From the NCBI RefSeq assembly GCF_029714205.1, contig NZ_CP121648.1, positions 5,821,001 to 5,885,000 on the forward strand: 64,000 nt of DNA, read 5' to 3'. The position numbers and the translations under genes were made by a program. This document shows, piece by piece, positions 8,573 through 21,248 of the stretch. How positions within the stretch are numbered: the stretch's first letter is position 1; each line of letters begins with the position of its first letter. The notes under the pieces are model-generated. The model was given only the letters and a program-made list of their open reading frames with translations, had not been told where the DNA came from and made no database searches. The stretch is from Methylobacterium sp. CB376 (lineage in GTDB: Bacteria > Pseudomonadota > Alphaproteobacteria > Rhizobiales > Beijerinckiaceae).

Positions 8573-9529
8573 ATGGCGAAGAACAAGCCCAACCGCAAGC
8601 CTGAGCCGGCGCCGGTGCCGCACGGGCCGCACCCGCACTCCTCCGCCTGGGCCGCCGCGGCGGCGGAATTCGAGGCGCGGAGCCCCGGCTCGATGGCGGC
8701 CTACGCGGCCGCCCGGCCGGTGCCCGGGCCCGGCCTCGCCGTGGTGCGGCCGGACGCGCCCTTCTCCCTCGCGGCCATCGACCCGAACGCGCCCAAGGAC
8801 GCCGACAAAGAGGCCGCCGTGACCGCCCTCGCGGTCGAGCGGGCCCGGATCCAGGCCTTCCAGGAGCGCCTCTACGCCGAGCACCACCGCAGCCTGCTCG
8901 TCGTGCTGCAGGCGATCGACACCGGCGGCAAGGACGGCACCATCCGGCACGTCCTCGAAGGGGTGAACCCGCAGGGCTGCCAAGTCTGGTCCTTCAAGAC
9001 GCCGAGCCGGGAGGAGCTCGATCACGACTTCCTCTGGCGCTACCACCAGCACACGCCGGGCCGCGGCATGATCACGGTGTTCAACCGCAGCCACTACGAG
9101 GACGTGCTGATCGTGCGGGTCAAGAAGCTGGTGCCCGAGCCGGTCTGGTGCGAGCGCTACGGCCTCATCAACGATTTCGAGCGGCTCCTGACCCTGTCGG
9201 GCACCACGGTGCTCAAGTTCTTCCTGCACATCTCCCGCGACGAGCAGAAACGCCGGCTGGAGAGCCGGCTCAAGGACCCGCAGAAGCGCTGGAAGTTCGA
9301 CCCCGCCGACCTCGTCGAGCGGGAGGCCTGGGACGATTACCAGGCCGCCTTCCAGGACGCGCTCACGCGCTGCGCCACCGACCACGCCCCCTGGTACGTG
9401 GTCCCGGCGAACCAGAAGTGGTTCCGCAACCTCATCGTGGCGCGCACCATCGCGGACACGCTCGAAGCGATGAACCCGCAATATCCGAAGCCGCCCGAGG
9501 AACTCGACAGCATCACCGTGCCGGATTGA
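8573..9529 (+). CDS. ppk2: Polyphosphate kinase 2 family protein
   Basis: A 318-residue PPK2-family nucleoside phosphotransferase. The P-loop (AIDTGGKDGTIRHV, around residues 114-127) and the lid/Walker B region (FNRSHYEDVLIVRV) match the single-domain group that uses polyphosphate to phosphorylate AMP or ADP. The downstream WKFDPADLVEREAWDDY and PWYVVPANQKWFRN blocks are also family-typical. The first 50 residues are rich in Pro, Lys and His and look disordered. The gene is divergent from the histidine phosphatase. Whether it favours AMP or ADP cannot be decided here. Confidence 0.92.
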   Translation: MAKNKPNRKPEPAPVPHGPHPHSSAWAAAAAEFEARSPGSMAAYAAARPVPGPGLAVVRPDAPFSLAAIDPNAPKDADKEAAVTALAVERARIQAFQERLYAEHHRSLLVVLQAIDTGGKDGTIRHVLEGVNPQGCQVWSFKTPSREELDHDFLWRYHQHTPGRGMITVFNRSHYEDVLIVRVKKLVPEPVWCERYGLINDFERLLTLSGTTVLKFFLHISRDEQKRRLESRLKDPQKRWKFDPADLVEREAWDDYQAAFQDALTRCATDHAPWYVVPANQKWFRNLIVARTIADTLEAMNPQYPKPPEELDSITVPD

Positions 9530-9997
9530 GCCGACCTGTACGGAGATCTTGCGGAGATCATCGAGGAGATCGGCCGGGTAATCCATTCTCGTTCGTGGCC
9601 GATGCGGACGAAACCACAACATCACGCCCCGACTTGAGGATTTCTCCGGAAAGGGAGCGGCTCTGCGGCGAGGCGGGAAGGTCTCGCGCACTAAACTTCT
9701 CCCGCGACGCGTTGCTTCGGCAGCTGTTGACACCGTCCGATACGGGCGTAACCTCGGTTCTCGCGGGCGCGGTGGCGAAACTCTCGTCGCGCAGCATCGA
9801 TGATGGGCGGGCGCAGGGGCGGCGCCTCTGCGGCATGGATCGCTGCGGGGCTCTCCCCTGTTCGGGCCTGCGCGGGCGGCGCCTCGGCGGATGCCGGTCC
9901 GAGACCGAGAGCCCGCGGCGAAGGTCAGTCTCGAAAGGCCCTGAGGGGCGCGCGGCGGGCCGGACCCGGCCGCGCGGCCCGACGCGAGGGGGCGCCG
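9530..9997. promoter_or_regulatory. Intergenic region with a candidate promoter for the patatin gene
   Basis: The 468-bp gap has a less GC-rich core (about 9590-9780). TTGACA at 9727-9732 is followed 16 bases later by TAACCT, a weak -10 match, pointing toward the downstream membrane lipase gene. An open frame runs through the last 200 bases into that gene, but its translation is Arg/Gly/Ala-rich without domain character, so I treat it as leader. No RNA gene was recognised. Confidence 0.35.
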
Positions 9998-12382
9998 ATG
10001 GGTCACGCCAGCGATCACCGTGACGAGGGGCCGCGCGCGCCCCTCTCCCGGGCCTGGGACGGGGTCCTGCGCTGGCTGCGGGTGCTCTGGGTCTGCCGGG
10101 CGAGCGCGGCCAGCGCCCTTGCCGGCCTCGTCCTGTTCACGCTCGCCGGCCCCGCCCGGGACCTGTTCATGGAGAGCCAGCCCTACGGCCTCTACTGGAC
10201 CGGGTTCTTCGCCATGGTCCTGGCCTGGGCCCTGATCGTCCACTACGCGGCGCGCAAGGTGCTGGAGCAGCAGGCCTGGGCCGAGCCCGGGACCCCGCTG
10301 CCGCTCGCCGGGGCCTGCCGGCACGCCCTCGCCGAGCGCTACCGCTGGCCCGCCGCCTGGGTGCCGCGCCTCCTCGGCCTCCTGTGCCTCGTCGCGGTGT
10401 GGCTCGGCATCGCGGGCGCGGCCGCCGACCTCGCCCCGGCGCGAAGGGCCCTCGACCTGCCGGATCCGCGGCGCCTCCTGGGATTCCTGGCCGTCGTCGC
10501 GGTGCTGTACGCGGCCTACGTGGTCCTGCGGCGGCGGCTGGCCGAGCCGGGGCTGCGCCGGGAGCCCTGGCCGGCCTACCTGCACGACGTCGTCACCGGG
10601 GAGGGCGGCAGCCTCCTCAGCGAGCCGACCCCGTTCTGGTTCTTCGCCCTCGCGACGCCCGAGGGGCGGCGCCGGCGCGGCGGCGGGGCCGGCGTCAGGG
10701 GGGACGCCGTCGCCTTCCTCCTGCTGGCCTTCCTGGTCGTCGTCTGGGGCATCGCCGTCGCGCTGCCCGGGCTGGTCGAGACCGTCACGCCCCGCGCCCT
10801 GTTCGTGGTGCTGATGCTGGGCCTGCCCGTGTCGCTGCTCGCCTTCCTGTCGGCGCTCTCACACGCCCTGCGCCTGCCGGTGATCGCGCTCCTCGTCCTC
10901 GGCCTCTTCCTCGGGACGGGCGCCGTCCGCGACTTCCACGACCTGAGGCGCCTCGACGGGCCCGGGACGGTCCGCCCGGGGCTGAGGGAGGCGATGGAGC
11001 GCTGGCTGCGCCTCAATTGCCGCCCGGACGACCCGCAACCCTGCCGGGCGCGGCCGGTCATCCTGGCGAGCGCGGGCGGGGCGAGCCGGGCCGCCTTCTT
11101 CACCGCCACCGTGGTGGGCGACATCCTGGCGGACGGGCGCGTCGACCTGCGCCGGCGGCTCTTCGCGATCTCGGGCGTGTCGGGCGGCTCGGTCGGCGCG
11201 GCCTTCATCCGGGCGGCGCTGGACGACGCCCGGCCGGACGGCGGCGCGCCCTGCGGGCGGGTCGGCCGCGCCTGGTTCCGCCACGACGCGCGCCCGACCG
11301 GGCCCTATACCTGGAAGGAGTGCCTGCAGGCCCTGACCGCCGGGGACTTCCTGTCGCGCCCCTTCGTGGGCCTGGCCTTCCGCGACCTGTTCGGCTTCCC
11401 GCTCCACGACCTCGTGGGGATGGCCGACCGGGCCGTCCTGCTGGAGAGGGCCTTCGAGGACCAGTACCGGGCGCTGGTCGGGCCGGAGGGGAGCCGGGAC
11501 GGCGGGCTGGCGCGGGCGCTCGGGGAGGAACCGGTGGGGCCGGAGCGTTGGGCGCCGCGCCTCATCCTCAACACGACCTCGGTGCTGGACGGCCGCCGCT
11601 CCCTCGTCTCCGACCTGCTGCCGTTCCGGTGCGACGGGGGCGCGGACGCGCCCCTGTTCCCGACCGCCGTCGACCTGTTCGAGACCCTCGGCGCCGGGCG
11701 AAGCTGCGCGGACGGGGCGCCGGCTGCGACCGGCGCGGTGGCGGCCCTGCGCCTGTCCTCGGCCGCGACGGCGAGCGCCCGCTTCCCGGTGATCTCGCCC
11801 CACGCCGTGATCCGCAGGCGCGCCGAGGCGGCCGGGTCGCTCGGGGACGCGGTCGACCTTCTGGTCGATGGCGGCTACTTCGAGAATGACGGGTTGACCA
11901 CGGCGCGCCAGCTCGCCGAGGCCATGCAGGCGGTGTGGCCGGGCTTCCCGAAGGCCGTCATCCTGCACGTCACCAACAACCCGACCTCGGAATCCTCCGG
12001 CGGAGGCGACGTGGCGCAACGCTCGCCGCGGCGGCAGGAATTCGTCGACGGCCTCCTGGCCCCGTTCAGGACCATCCTGGCGACCCGCGACGGCCACGCG
12101 GCGGTCGCCCTCTGGACCGCCCAGCACGCCTCATCGGCGGTCGAGGAGGTGCTGTCGTTCCAGGTCTACGACGCGGTGGCGCCGGGCGCGAAGGAACCCG
12201 GCTGCGCCCTCGCGCGCGCGCCGGAGACGGCCCGGGGCGGCGGGTCGGTCGACCGCATCAAGGACCTGTCGATGAGCTGGTGGCTGTCGGGCGCCGTCCA
12301 GGCCTACCTCGACAGCCAGCTCTGCCACCCGGCGAACCGGGCCGCCTACGGGCGGCTGCTGACGCATCTCGGCATTCCGTGA
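9998..12382 (+). CDS. Membrane-anchored patatin-like phospholipase
   Basis: A 794-residue protein. About the first 340 residues contain roughly six to eight hydrophobic segments. The C-terminal half is a patatin-like lipid acyl hydrolase: a glycine-rich oxyanion stretch (ASAGGASR), the nucleophile elbow GVSGGS with Ser395, and the catalytic Asp in DGGYFEN (Asp624). Such enzymes use a Ser-Asp dyad on phospholipids. The ATG at 9998 has GAGGGGG upstream and directly precedes the first membrane region; an upstream extension to 9800 lacks features. This membrane-domain-plus-patatin layout is less common than soluble patatins. It is followed by a glycosyltransferase gene 125 bp downstream, with no evident functional link. 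Confidence 0.82.
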   Translation: MGHASDHRDEGPRAPLSRAWDGVLRWLRVLWVCRASAASALAGLVLFTLAGPARDLFMESQPYGLYWTGFFAMVLAWALIVHYAARKVLEQQAWAEPGTPLPLAGACRHALAERYRWPAAWVPRLLGLLCLVAVWLGIAGAAADLAPARRALDLPDPRRLLGFLAVVAVLYAAYVVLRRRLAEPGLRREPWPAYLHDVVTGEGGSLLSEPTPFWFFALATPEGRRRRGGGAGVRGDAVAFLLLAFLVVVWGIAVALPGLVETVTPRALFVVLMLGLPVSLLAFLSALSHALRLPVIALLVLGLFLGTGAVRDFHDLRRLDGPGTVRPGLREAMERWLRLNCRPDDPQPCRARPVILASAGGASRAAFFTATVVGDILADGRVDLRRRLFAISGVSGGSVGAAFIRAALDDARPDGGAPCGRVGRAWFRHDARPTGPYTWKECLQALTAGDFLSRPFVGLAFRDLFGFPLHDLVGMADRAVLLERAFEDQYRALVGPEGSRDGGLARALGEEPVGPERWAPRLILNTTSVLDGRRSLVSDLLPFRCDGGADAPLFPTAVDLFETLGAGRSCADGAPAATGAVAALRLSSAATASARFPVISPHAVIRRRAEAAGSLGDAVDLLVDGGYFENDGLTTARQLAEAMQAVWPGFPKAVILHVTNNPTSESSGGGDVAQRSPRRQEFVDGLLAPFRTILATRDGHAAVALWTAQHASSAVEEVLSFQVYDAVAPGAKEPGCALARAPETARGGGSVDRIKDLSMSWWLSGAVQAYLDSQLCHPANRAAYGRLLTHLGIP

Positions 12383-12507
12383 GGCCCCCGGCGCGGGGAC
12401 CGGGCGGCCGGCCCGCCGCGCCGGCGCGCGAGCGCCGCTCTGGGCCCCAGCGCCAAACTGACGTAAGGTCATGCGAGGGCGCGCGGCGCCGCGACGGAGC
12501 TCATCCC

Positions 12508-13473
12508 ATGACCGCCAACCGGTGCGTGCTCGCCGGGATCGTGACCTATCACCCCGATCCGTTCGAACTCACCCGGCTCGTCGGGCGGATCGCGCCCCAG
12601 GTCGAGGAGATCCTGATCGTCGCCAATTCCGACCTGCCGGACGCCCTCGCGGCGCAACTCGGCGAGGTGTCCGGGCCGACGCCGCTGCGCGTGCGGCGCG
12701 CCGCGGGCAACGAGGGGCTCGGCGCCGCCTATAACGGGCTCGCCTCGCGGGCGCGGGCGGGCGGGTTCGGCTTCGTGCTCCTCCTCGACCAGGACAGCCT
12801 GCCCGGGCCGGGCTGCGTCGCCGCCCTGCGGGCCGGGTTCGCGGCGCTCGAGGCGGCGGGCGAGCGGCCGGCCCTGCTGGGGCCGCGGCCGGTCGGGCCG
12901 GGCGGCGCGCCCCTGAAGGCGCCGCCCCCGCTCGCCGGCCGCGCGGCGGAGGGCCGCCTCGTCCCGGTGGCCTTCGCGATCTCGTCCGGATCGCTGATCC
13001 GCCGCGAGGCCCTCGACGCGGTCGGCCCGTTCCGCAGCGACTTCTTCATTGACGGGATCGACGTCGAGTGGTGCCTGCGGGCCGCCGCCGCCGGGTTCAC
13101 GGTCTGGCGGGCGGAGGACGAGCCGATGGCGCACGCCCTCGGGCGCGGGGTGATCCGGCTCCCCTTCGGGCTGCGTCTCGCCGACCAGCCGCCCGCGCGC
13201 GTCTACACGGCGATCCGCAACCAGCTCGCGCTGCTGCGGCTCGCCCACGTGCCGGCGCGCCTCAAGGCCCGGATGCTGCTGGCCCTGCCGCTCCGGATCG
13301 CCGCCTACCTGGTCCGGGCGCGGGCCTCGCGCGAGATCCGCTCGGCGCTCTGGTGCGCGGTGCGGGACGGCGCGACCCTCCGGCTCGGGCCCCCGGGCCG
13401 CCGGTTCCGGCCCGCGCCGGCCGGGCACCGGGTCGCGGCGGGCGGCCGCGCCGGGCAGCCGCGCCGGTCCTGA
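12508..13473 (+). CDS. Family 2 glycosyltransferase (rhamnosyltransferase-like)
   Basis: A 321-residue GT-A fold transferase. It opens ILVAGIVTYHPD-like (LAGIVTYHPDP), has the nucleotide-binding DQDS motif in LLLDQDSLPGPG, and has DFFIDGIDVEWCLRA, the family's acceptor/catalytic block with an acidic pair. This pattern is closest to bacterial rhamnosyltransferases. It presumably adds a sugar to a lipid-linked or surface glycan at the cytoplasmic membrane face. The ATG at 12508 has GGAG about eight to eleven bases upstream. It converges with gyrB, with only six bases between stops. Donor and acceptor are not identifiable. Confidence 0.82.
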   Translation: MTANRCVLAGIVTYHPDPFELTRLVGRIAPQVEEILIVANSDLPDALAAQLGEVSGPTPLRVRRAAGNEGLGAAYNGLASRARAGGFGFVLLLDQDSLPGPGCVAALRAGFAALEAAGERPALLGPRPVGPGGAPLKAPPPLAGRAAEGRLVPVAFAISSGSLIRREALDAVGPFRSDFFIDGIDVEWCLRAAAAGFTVWRAEDEPMAHALGRGVIRLPFGLRLADQPPARVYTAIRNQLALLRLAHVPARLKARMLLALPLRIAAYLVRARASREIRSALWCAVRDGATLRLGPPGRRFRPAPAGHRVAAGGRAGQPRRS

Positions 13474-13479
13474 CGCGGG

Positions 13480-17704
<4,225 letters not shown>

Positions 17705-18195
17705 GGAGATCCGTCGGCGGAGATGGCTCCCGGTCTTTTAGCCGAGAAGCTGACGCGGAGCACCTCGCGCGGCAAGGCGCCCGGCAAGGCGCCCGGAAAG
17801 ACGCCCGGAAAGACGCCCGGAAAGACGCCCGCAAGGCCGCCTCGCCGCGCCCCGACGCCGCCCGGCCCCGGCCGCCGCCACCGATCCTGGAAATTTCGCG
17901 GCCGCGACCGATCGTCGGTTGTCAATCGTCGTCGCTCGCAGTAGGTTCTCCTAGTCGTAACCTTAGGTAAGTATCACCAACACGGAACAACTTCGGCGTT
18001 TGTGTGCACACGATATTTCACGCCATCGCTGGATTCTTGCTTCAGTGTGAGAATGAAATCTACAATATTTGGCTGGCAATATCCAGATCCGGGACGAAAT
18101 AATCACCTGGATCGAATATGAACGCAATCATTCTCGCAGGAAAACCTATTTCTGCGATGAAGAGAGATCGTTCGTCTGCAAAAGGCTGGAAGATC
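17705..18195. promoter_or_regulatory. Divergent intergenic region with AT-rich tyrosinase leader
   Basis: 490 bases between the divergent metallo-hydrolase and tyrosinase genes. The first part carries a 12-bp tandem repeat. From about 17940 to 18195 the DNA is clearly more AT-rich than anything nearby and contains a perfect 10-bp palindrome, GTGTGCACAC (18002-18011). This is a likely promoter/operator region for the tyrosinase gene and a possible sign that this segment has a different origin. Exact promoter boxes cannot be assigned. Confidence 0.5.
17771..17830. repeat. Five tandem copies of a 12-bp unit
   Basis: Two copies of GGCAAGGCGCCC (17771-17794) are followed by three exact copies of GGAAAGACGCCC (17795-17830). 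A partial copy follows (GCAAGGCCGCC). The period is a multiple of three, so the plus strand reads G-K-A-P / G-K-T-P repeats. However, no credible gene contains them, and they lie just upstream of the divergent metallo-hydrolase. A slippage-prone spacer is the simplest reading. Confidence 0.9.
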
Positions 18196-19860
18196 ATGGC
18201 GGAGAAACTTGACATGACGGCGACCGGGCGTGAGGTGATCGCAGGCGGAGTGGCGGCGGGCATGATCGCGGCGACGGGCGGGGCGGATGCGCAGGTGCTG
18301 CGCCCGCGCCTGCGCCCGGACCTGGCCTCGCCGACCGGAAAGAAGATGCTCGCGCTCTACGCCGCCGCCGTGCAGGCGATGCAGGACCCGGCGATCAACT
18401 ACCCGCCGCAGCCGCAGAGCTGGACCTTCCAGTCCTACATCCACGCCGTGCCGGCCAATCCCTTCGACCCGGCCTTTTCCGGAGGGCTCCCGTCCGGCAC
18501 GCCCGCGCTGAAGACCCGCATCGACGAGATCTACGGCAACCCGCCCGCCGGCAGCCCGGCCGCCGCCTGGAAGGAGGCGGCGCTGAAGTGCTGGGGCACC
18601 TGCACGCATGCGAGCCCCTATTTCGCGACCTGGCATCGCTGGTACATGTACTACTTCGAGCGCGTGTGCCGGGTGATGTGCAAGGATCCGAACTTCCTGC
18701 TGCCCTACTGGAATTACGGTTCCGGTCCGAACGCGACGCTGCAGCTTCCGCCGGGGTTCCGGAACCAGGACTATCCCTCGCTGATGTTCGACGACCGCGG
18801 GGTCGGCTTCTCCACCCCGCAGGGCGACGGCGCGCAGAACGTCGCCATGAACGCGGGCGGCTACATGCCGTTCTCCCTCATCAACTACATCCCGGCCCTC
18901 TCCACCAAGGAGATGTTCCCCTCCGACACCAATGCGATCCCCATGGGTCCGTCGCAGCCGGGCTACGCCGCGCTCGGCATGACCGGGCGGCTCGAGAACG
19001 CGCCGCACGACATGGTGCACCTCGGCGTGGGCGGGTGGATGGGCAACATCCCCTCGGCGGCGGGCGATCCGATCTTCTTCGTCCACCATTGCCAGGTCGA
19101 CCGGCTCTACGCCTCCTGGGAGGCGCTGCCCGGCTCGACCTACAATTGGGGCGACCTGCCCATGCAGCCGAGCGAGTCGACCTGGAAGGATCAGCCGGCC
19201 TGGTTCGTGGACGGGTCCGGCGACCTCGTCCGGGTTCGACTCGGCGACGCGATCGACACGGCCAAGCTCGGCTACGGCTACGACACGCTGGTCAAGCCGT
19301 CGCCGGTCCAGGTCGCGGCGCTCTCCCCGAGCGCCGCGCCGCGGCCTGCCCCCGCGATCGTGGAGGCCGCGATGCGCACGAAGGCTTTCGCGGTCGGGGC
19401 CGGCGGCGCCACCGTGACCTTCGCCCCGGAGCCGGGCGCGGCGGGAGTCGAGCCCCGCGCCGCGAGCCCCGTCGCGCGCGACGGCGGGTCCGCCACGCTC
19501 GTCCTCGAAGGCGTGAGGCTGCGGCGGCGCCCGCCGGCCCCCCTCAGCGTCTTCGTGAACCTGCCCAAGGGCACGGCGCCGCAGCTCAACGGCCCCTACT
19601 ACGTGACCACCCTCAACTTCTTCAACTTCGACCTCGCCACGGGCCTGCCGATCGCCCACGGGCACGGGACGGGGCACGCGGACCACGCCGCCCCGGCGCG
19701 GGCCGACCTGCGCATCGAGGTGGGCGCGATCCTGGCGGCCCAGGAGGCGAAGGGGCTCTGGGACCGCGGACCGATCACCGTGACGATCACCACGCTCGGC
19801 GCCGACAGCGTGGGCGAGGCGACCTACGTCACCTTCGACGGCGCCACCCTGACGCCCTGA
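18196..19860 (+). CDS. Tyrosinase / polyphenol oxidase (type 3 copper), probably exported
   Basis: A 554-residue type 3 copper oxidase of the plant-polyphenol-oxidase-like branch. CuA ligands fit His83 (SYIHA), His138 (CTHAS) and His147 (TWHRW). CuB ligands fit His271 and His275 (APHDMVH) and the His pair 297-298 (FFVHHCQVDR). Pro-rich linkers lead to a C-terminal beta domain (about 400-554; SVFVNLPKG, NLNFFNFD-like). Such enzymes oxidise phenols to quinones. The ATG at 18196 has GGAAG close upstream and gives MAEKLDMTATGREVIAGG followed by a hydrophobic stretch ending ADAQ. This resembles a Tat signal in which the first Arg of the pair is Gly. Starts at 18118 or 18157 are possible. Melanin-like pigment formation is an inference. 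Confidence 0.9.
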   Translation: MAEKLDMTATGREVIAGGVAAGMIAATGGADAQVLRPRLRPDLASPTGKKMLALYAAAVQAMQDPAINYPPQPQSWTFQSYIHAVPANPFDPAFSGGLPSGTPALKTRIDEIYGNPPAGSPAAAWKEAALKCWGTCTHASPYFATWHRWYMYYFERVCRVMCKDPNFLLPYWNYGSGPNATLQLPPGFRNQDYPSLMFDDRGVGFSTPQGDGAQNVAMNAGGYMPFSLINYIPALSTKEMFPSDTNAIPMGPSQPGYAALGMTGRLENAPHDMVHLGVGGWMGNIPSAAGDPIFFVHHCQVDRLYASWEALPGSTYNWGDLPMQPSESTWKDQPAWFVDGSGDLVRVRLGDAIDTAKLGYGYDTLVKPSPVQVAALSPSAAPRPAPAIVEAAMRTKAFAVGAGGATVTFAPEPGAAGVEPRAASPVARDGGSATLVLEGVRLRRRPPAPLSVFVNLPKGTAPQLNGPYYVTTLNFFNFDLATGLPIAHGHGTGHADHAAPARADLRIEVGAILAAQEAKGLWDRGPITVTITTLGADSVGEATYVTFDGATLTP

Positions 19861-19974
19861 GCGCGGGCGGCGCGAGGCGGATCGCCCCCGCCTGCGCGGG
19901 GGTCGATCTCCTCGACGGCGCCGGTCCCCCGGGAGGGCCGGATGGCTGCCGCGTCCCGGCCGCCCGGTCGCGGG

Positions 19975-20868
19975 TCAGGCGCCGGGCGGCGAGCCGCCCG
20001 CTTGAGCGACGGGACGATCCGGGTCGCTCGGGGCGCGCCGCGACAGCCACCAGCCCTCCCCGGCGAGCCACGCCTCGTCGTCGGGCACCGGTCCGCGGCG
20101 CAGGCTGCGCACCCGCTCCATCCCGCCCCCGGCCAGGGCGGCGGCGAGGCGGCGCTCGCCCTCGGGGCTGCGGGCCCCCAGGCAGGGCACGAAGCGGGTG
20201 CGCGACAGGAAGCGCGCGTCGAGGATCTCGGGGGGTGCGCCCGGGCCGCGGCGGCCCGCGAGCAGGAGCCCGCCCCAGCCCCGGTCGGGAGTCAGCGGCA
20301 CGATCAGGCGCCCGGTCTCCGAGAGGGCGTCGAGCCACGGGGCGAGCGGCTCGGTCGCGCCCGCATTGACGACGATGAGGTCCGCCTCCGGCAGCGCCCC
20401 CTCCGTCCCGGAGCGGGCCTGCACGCGCACCTGGGGATAGGCGGACAGGGCCGCGGCGGCCATCCGGGCCAGGCTCGGCTCGATCTCGTAGGCCTCGACG
20501 CAGCCTCCGGGCCCGACCAGTTCGGCCAGGATCGCCGTGTAGTAGCCGCCCCCGGCGCCCACCTGCACCACCCGCTCGCCCGGGCGCGGCGCCGCCGCCG
20601 CGAGCGCGGTCGCGTGCAGGCTCGGCTCGCCGTTGTTGATGCCCTCCTCCGGGAGCAGCGACACCAGCACGTCGCGGTAGAGCCCGGCCGGATCCCCGGC
20701 CGGCACCCACTCGATCCCCTCTTCGCCCATCACCCGCCAGGGTCCGGGCCCGCAGAAGGCCTCCCGCGGCACGGTCGCGAAGGCGCGGATCAGGGCGGGA
20801 TCGCGGGTCCCCGCGCGGGCCGCGACGGCGGCCGCGTAGGTGGCGCGCGGGCGGCTCAGGTCGGCCAT
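19975..20868 (-). CDS. Protein-L-isoaspartate methyltransferase-like SAM methyltransferase
   Basis: A 297-residue SAM-dependent methyltransferase of the Pcm type. Motif I is VVQVGAGGGYYTA, preceded by the family's PREAFCGPGPW and GEPSLHATALA stretches, where Pcm usually has an IGYGQTIS-like segment. A post-I acidic residue is in EAYEIEP, and motif III is present as TGRLIVPL. The C-terminal 80 residues extend beyond canonical Pcm. Because the substrate loop differs from classical Pcm, it could be a divergent paralogue with another carboxylate substrate. The ATG at 20868 is clear. It converges with the tyrosinase gene and shares an upstream region full of inverted repeats with the penicillin-binding protein gene. 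Confidence 0.82.
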   Translation of the reverse strand: MADLSRPRATYAAAVAARAGTRDPALIRAFATVPREAFCGPGPWRVMGEEGIEWVPAGDPAGLYRDVLVSLLPEEGINNGEPSLHATALAAAAPRPGERVVQVGAGGGYYTAILAELVGPGGCVEAYEIEPSLARMAAAALSAYPQVRVQARSGTEGALPEADLIVVNAGATEPLAPWLDALSETGRLIVPLTPDRGWGGLLLAGRRGPGAPPEILDARFLSRTRFVPCLGARSPEGERRLAAALAGGGMERVRSLRRGPVPDDEAWLAGEGWWLSRRAPSDPDRPVAQAGGSPPGA

Positions 20869-20900
20869 CGCGGAGCCCTTCTGCTCGGTGGTGCGGCAGC

Positions 20901-21004
20901 CTAGAGCATTTTCCGACGAAGTGGATGCCGGTTCGTCGCAGAAAATCCGGCAAGATCAAAGATCTAGAGCGGCACCCGGTTGCAACGTGATCGGGTGCCG
21001 CTCT
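20901..21004. repeat. Intergenic palindromic element pair
   Basis: CTAGAGC occurs as a direct repeat at 20901-20907 and 20964-20970. Between the copies is an imperfect hairpin (20908-20920 with 20932-20946, two-base bulge). Immediately after, an exact 13-bp inverted repeat (20966-20978 and 20992-21004) flanks a 13-base loop. From memory, TAGAGCATTTTC-type sequences recur between genes in Methylobacterium and relatives; I could not verify that here. It lies in the divergent gap between the methyltransferase and the penicillin-binding protein. Confidence 0.85.
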
Positions 21005-21248
21005 GGAGGCTGTTCGGGACCGGAAACAGGATTCGTGTCGCGCCGGCGACGTCCGGGCCGCCGGGGGGGCCCGGCCGCACGCGGCTCCTGCCCGGCGCCC
21101 AATCCGGCCCGCGCAACGCCTGTCCGCGGGCCATCGCAGCCTCCCGACCCGCGGGACCCGACCTTAAAAGGGCCGCGTTGTACAGGTCCCCTTCAGGTCC
21201 CCGGCCGTTTCCTGCCGCGTCAGCCCTGACCGGCCGGGCGCAAGGTCC
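21005..21248. promoter_or_regulatory. Leader region of the penicillin-binding protein gene
   Basis: This 244-base tail of the intergenic region is GC-rich again. It should contain the promoter of the downstream gene, but I cannot pick out boxes. An AAAAGGGCC patch near 21165 is the least GC-rich part. No gene is supported here. Confidence 0.35.

Noticed and set aside
17705..17944. Possible gene encoding the G-K-T-P repeat on the plus strand
   Set aside because: The frame has no credible start with ribosome-binding site and no domain; it overlaps the antisense of the metallo-hydrolase. I kept the repeat as DNA only.
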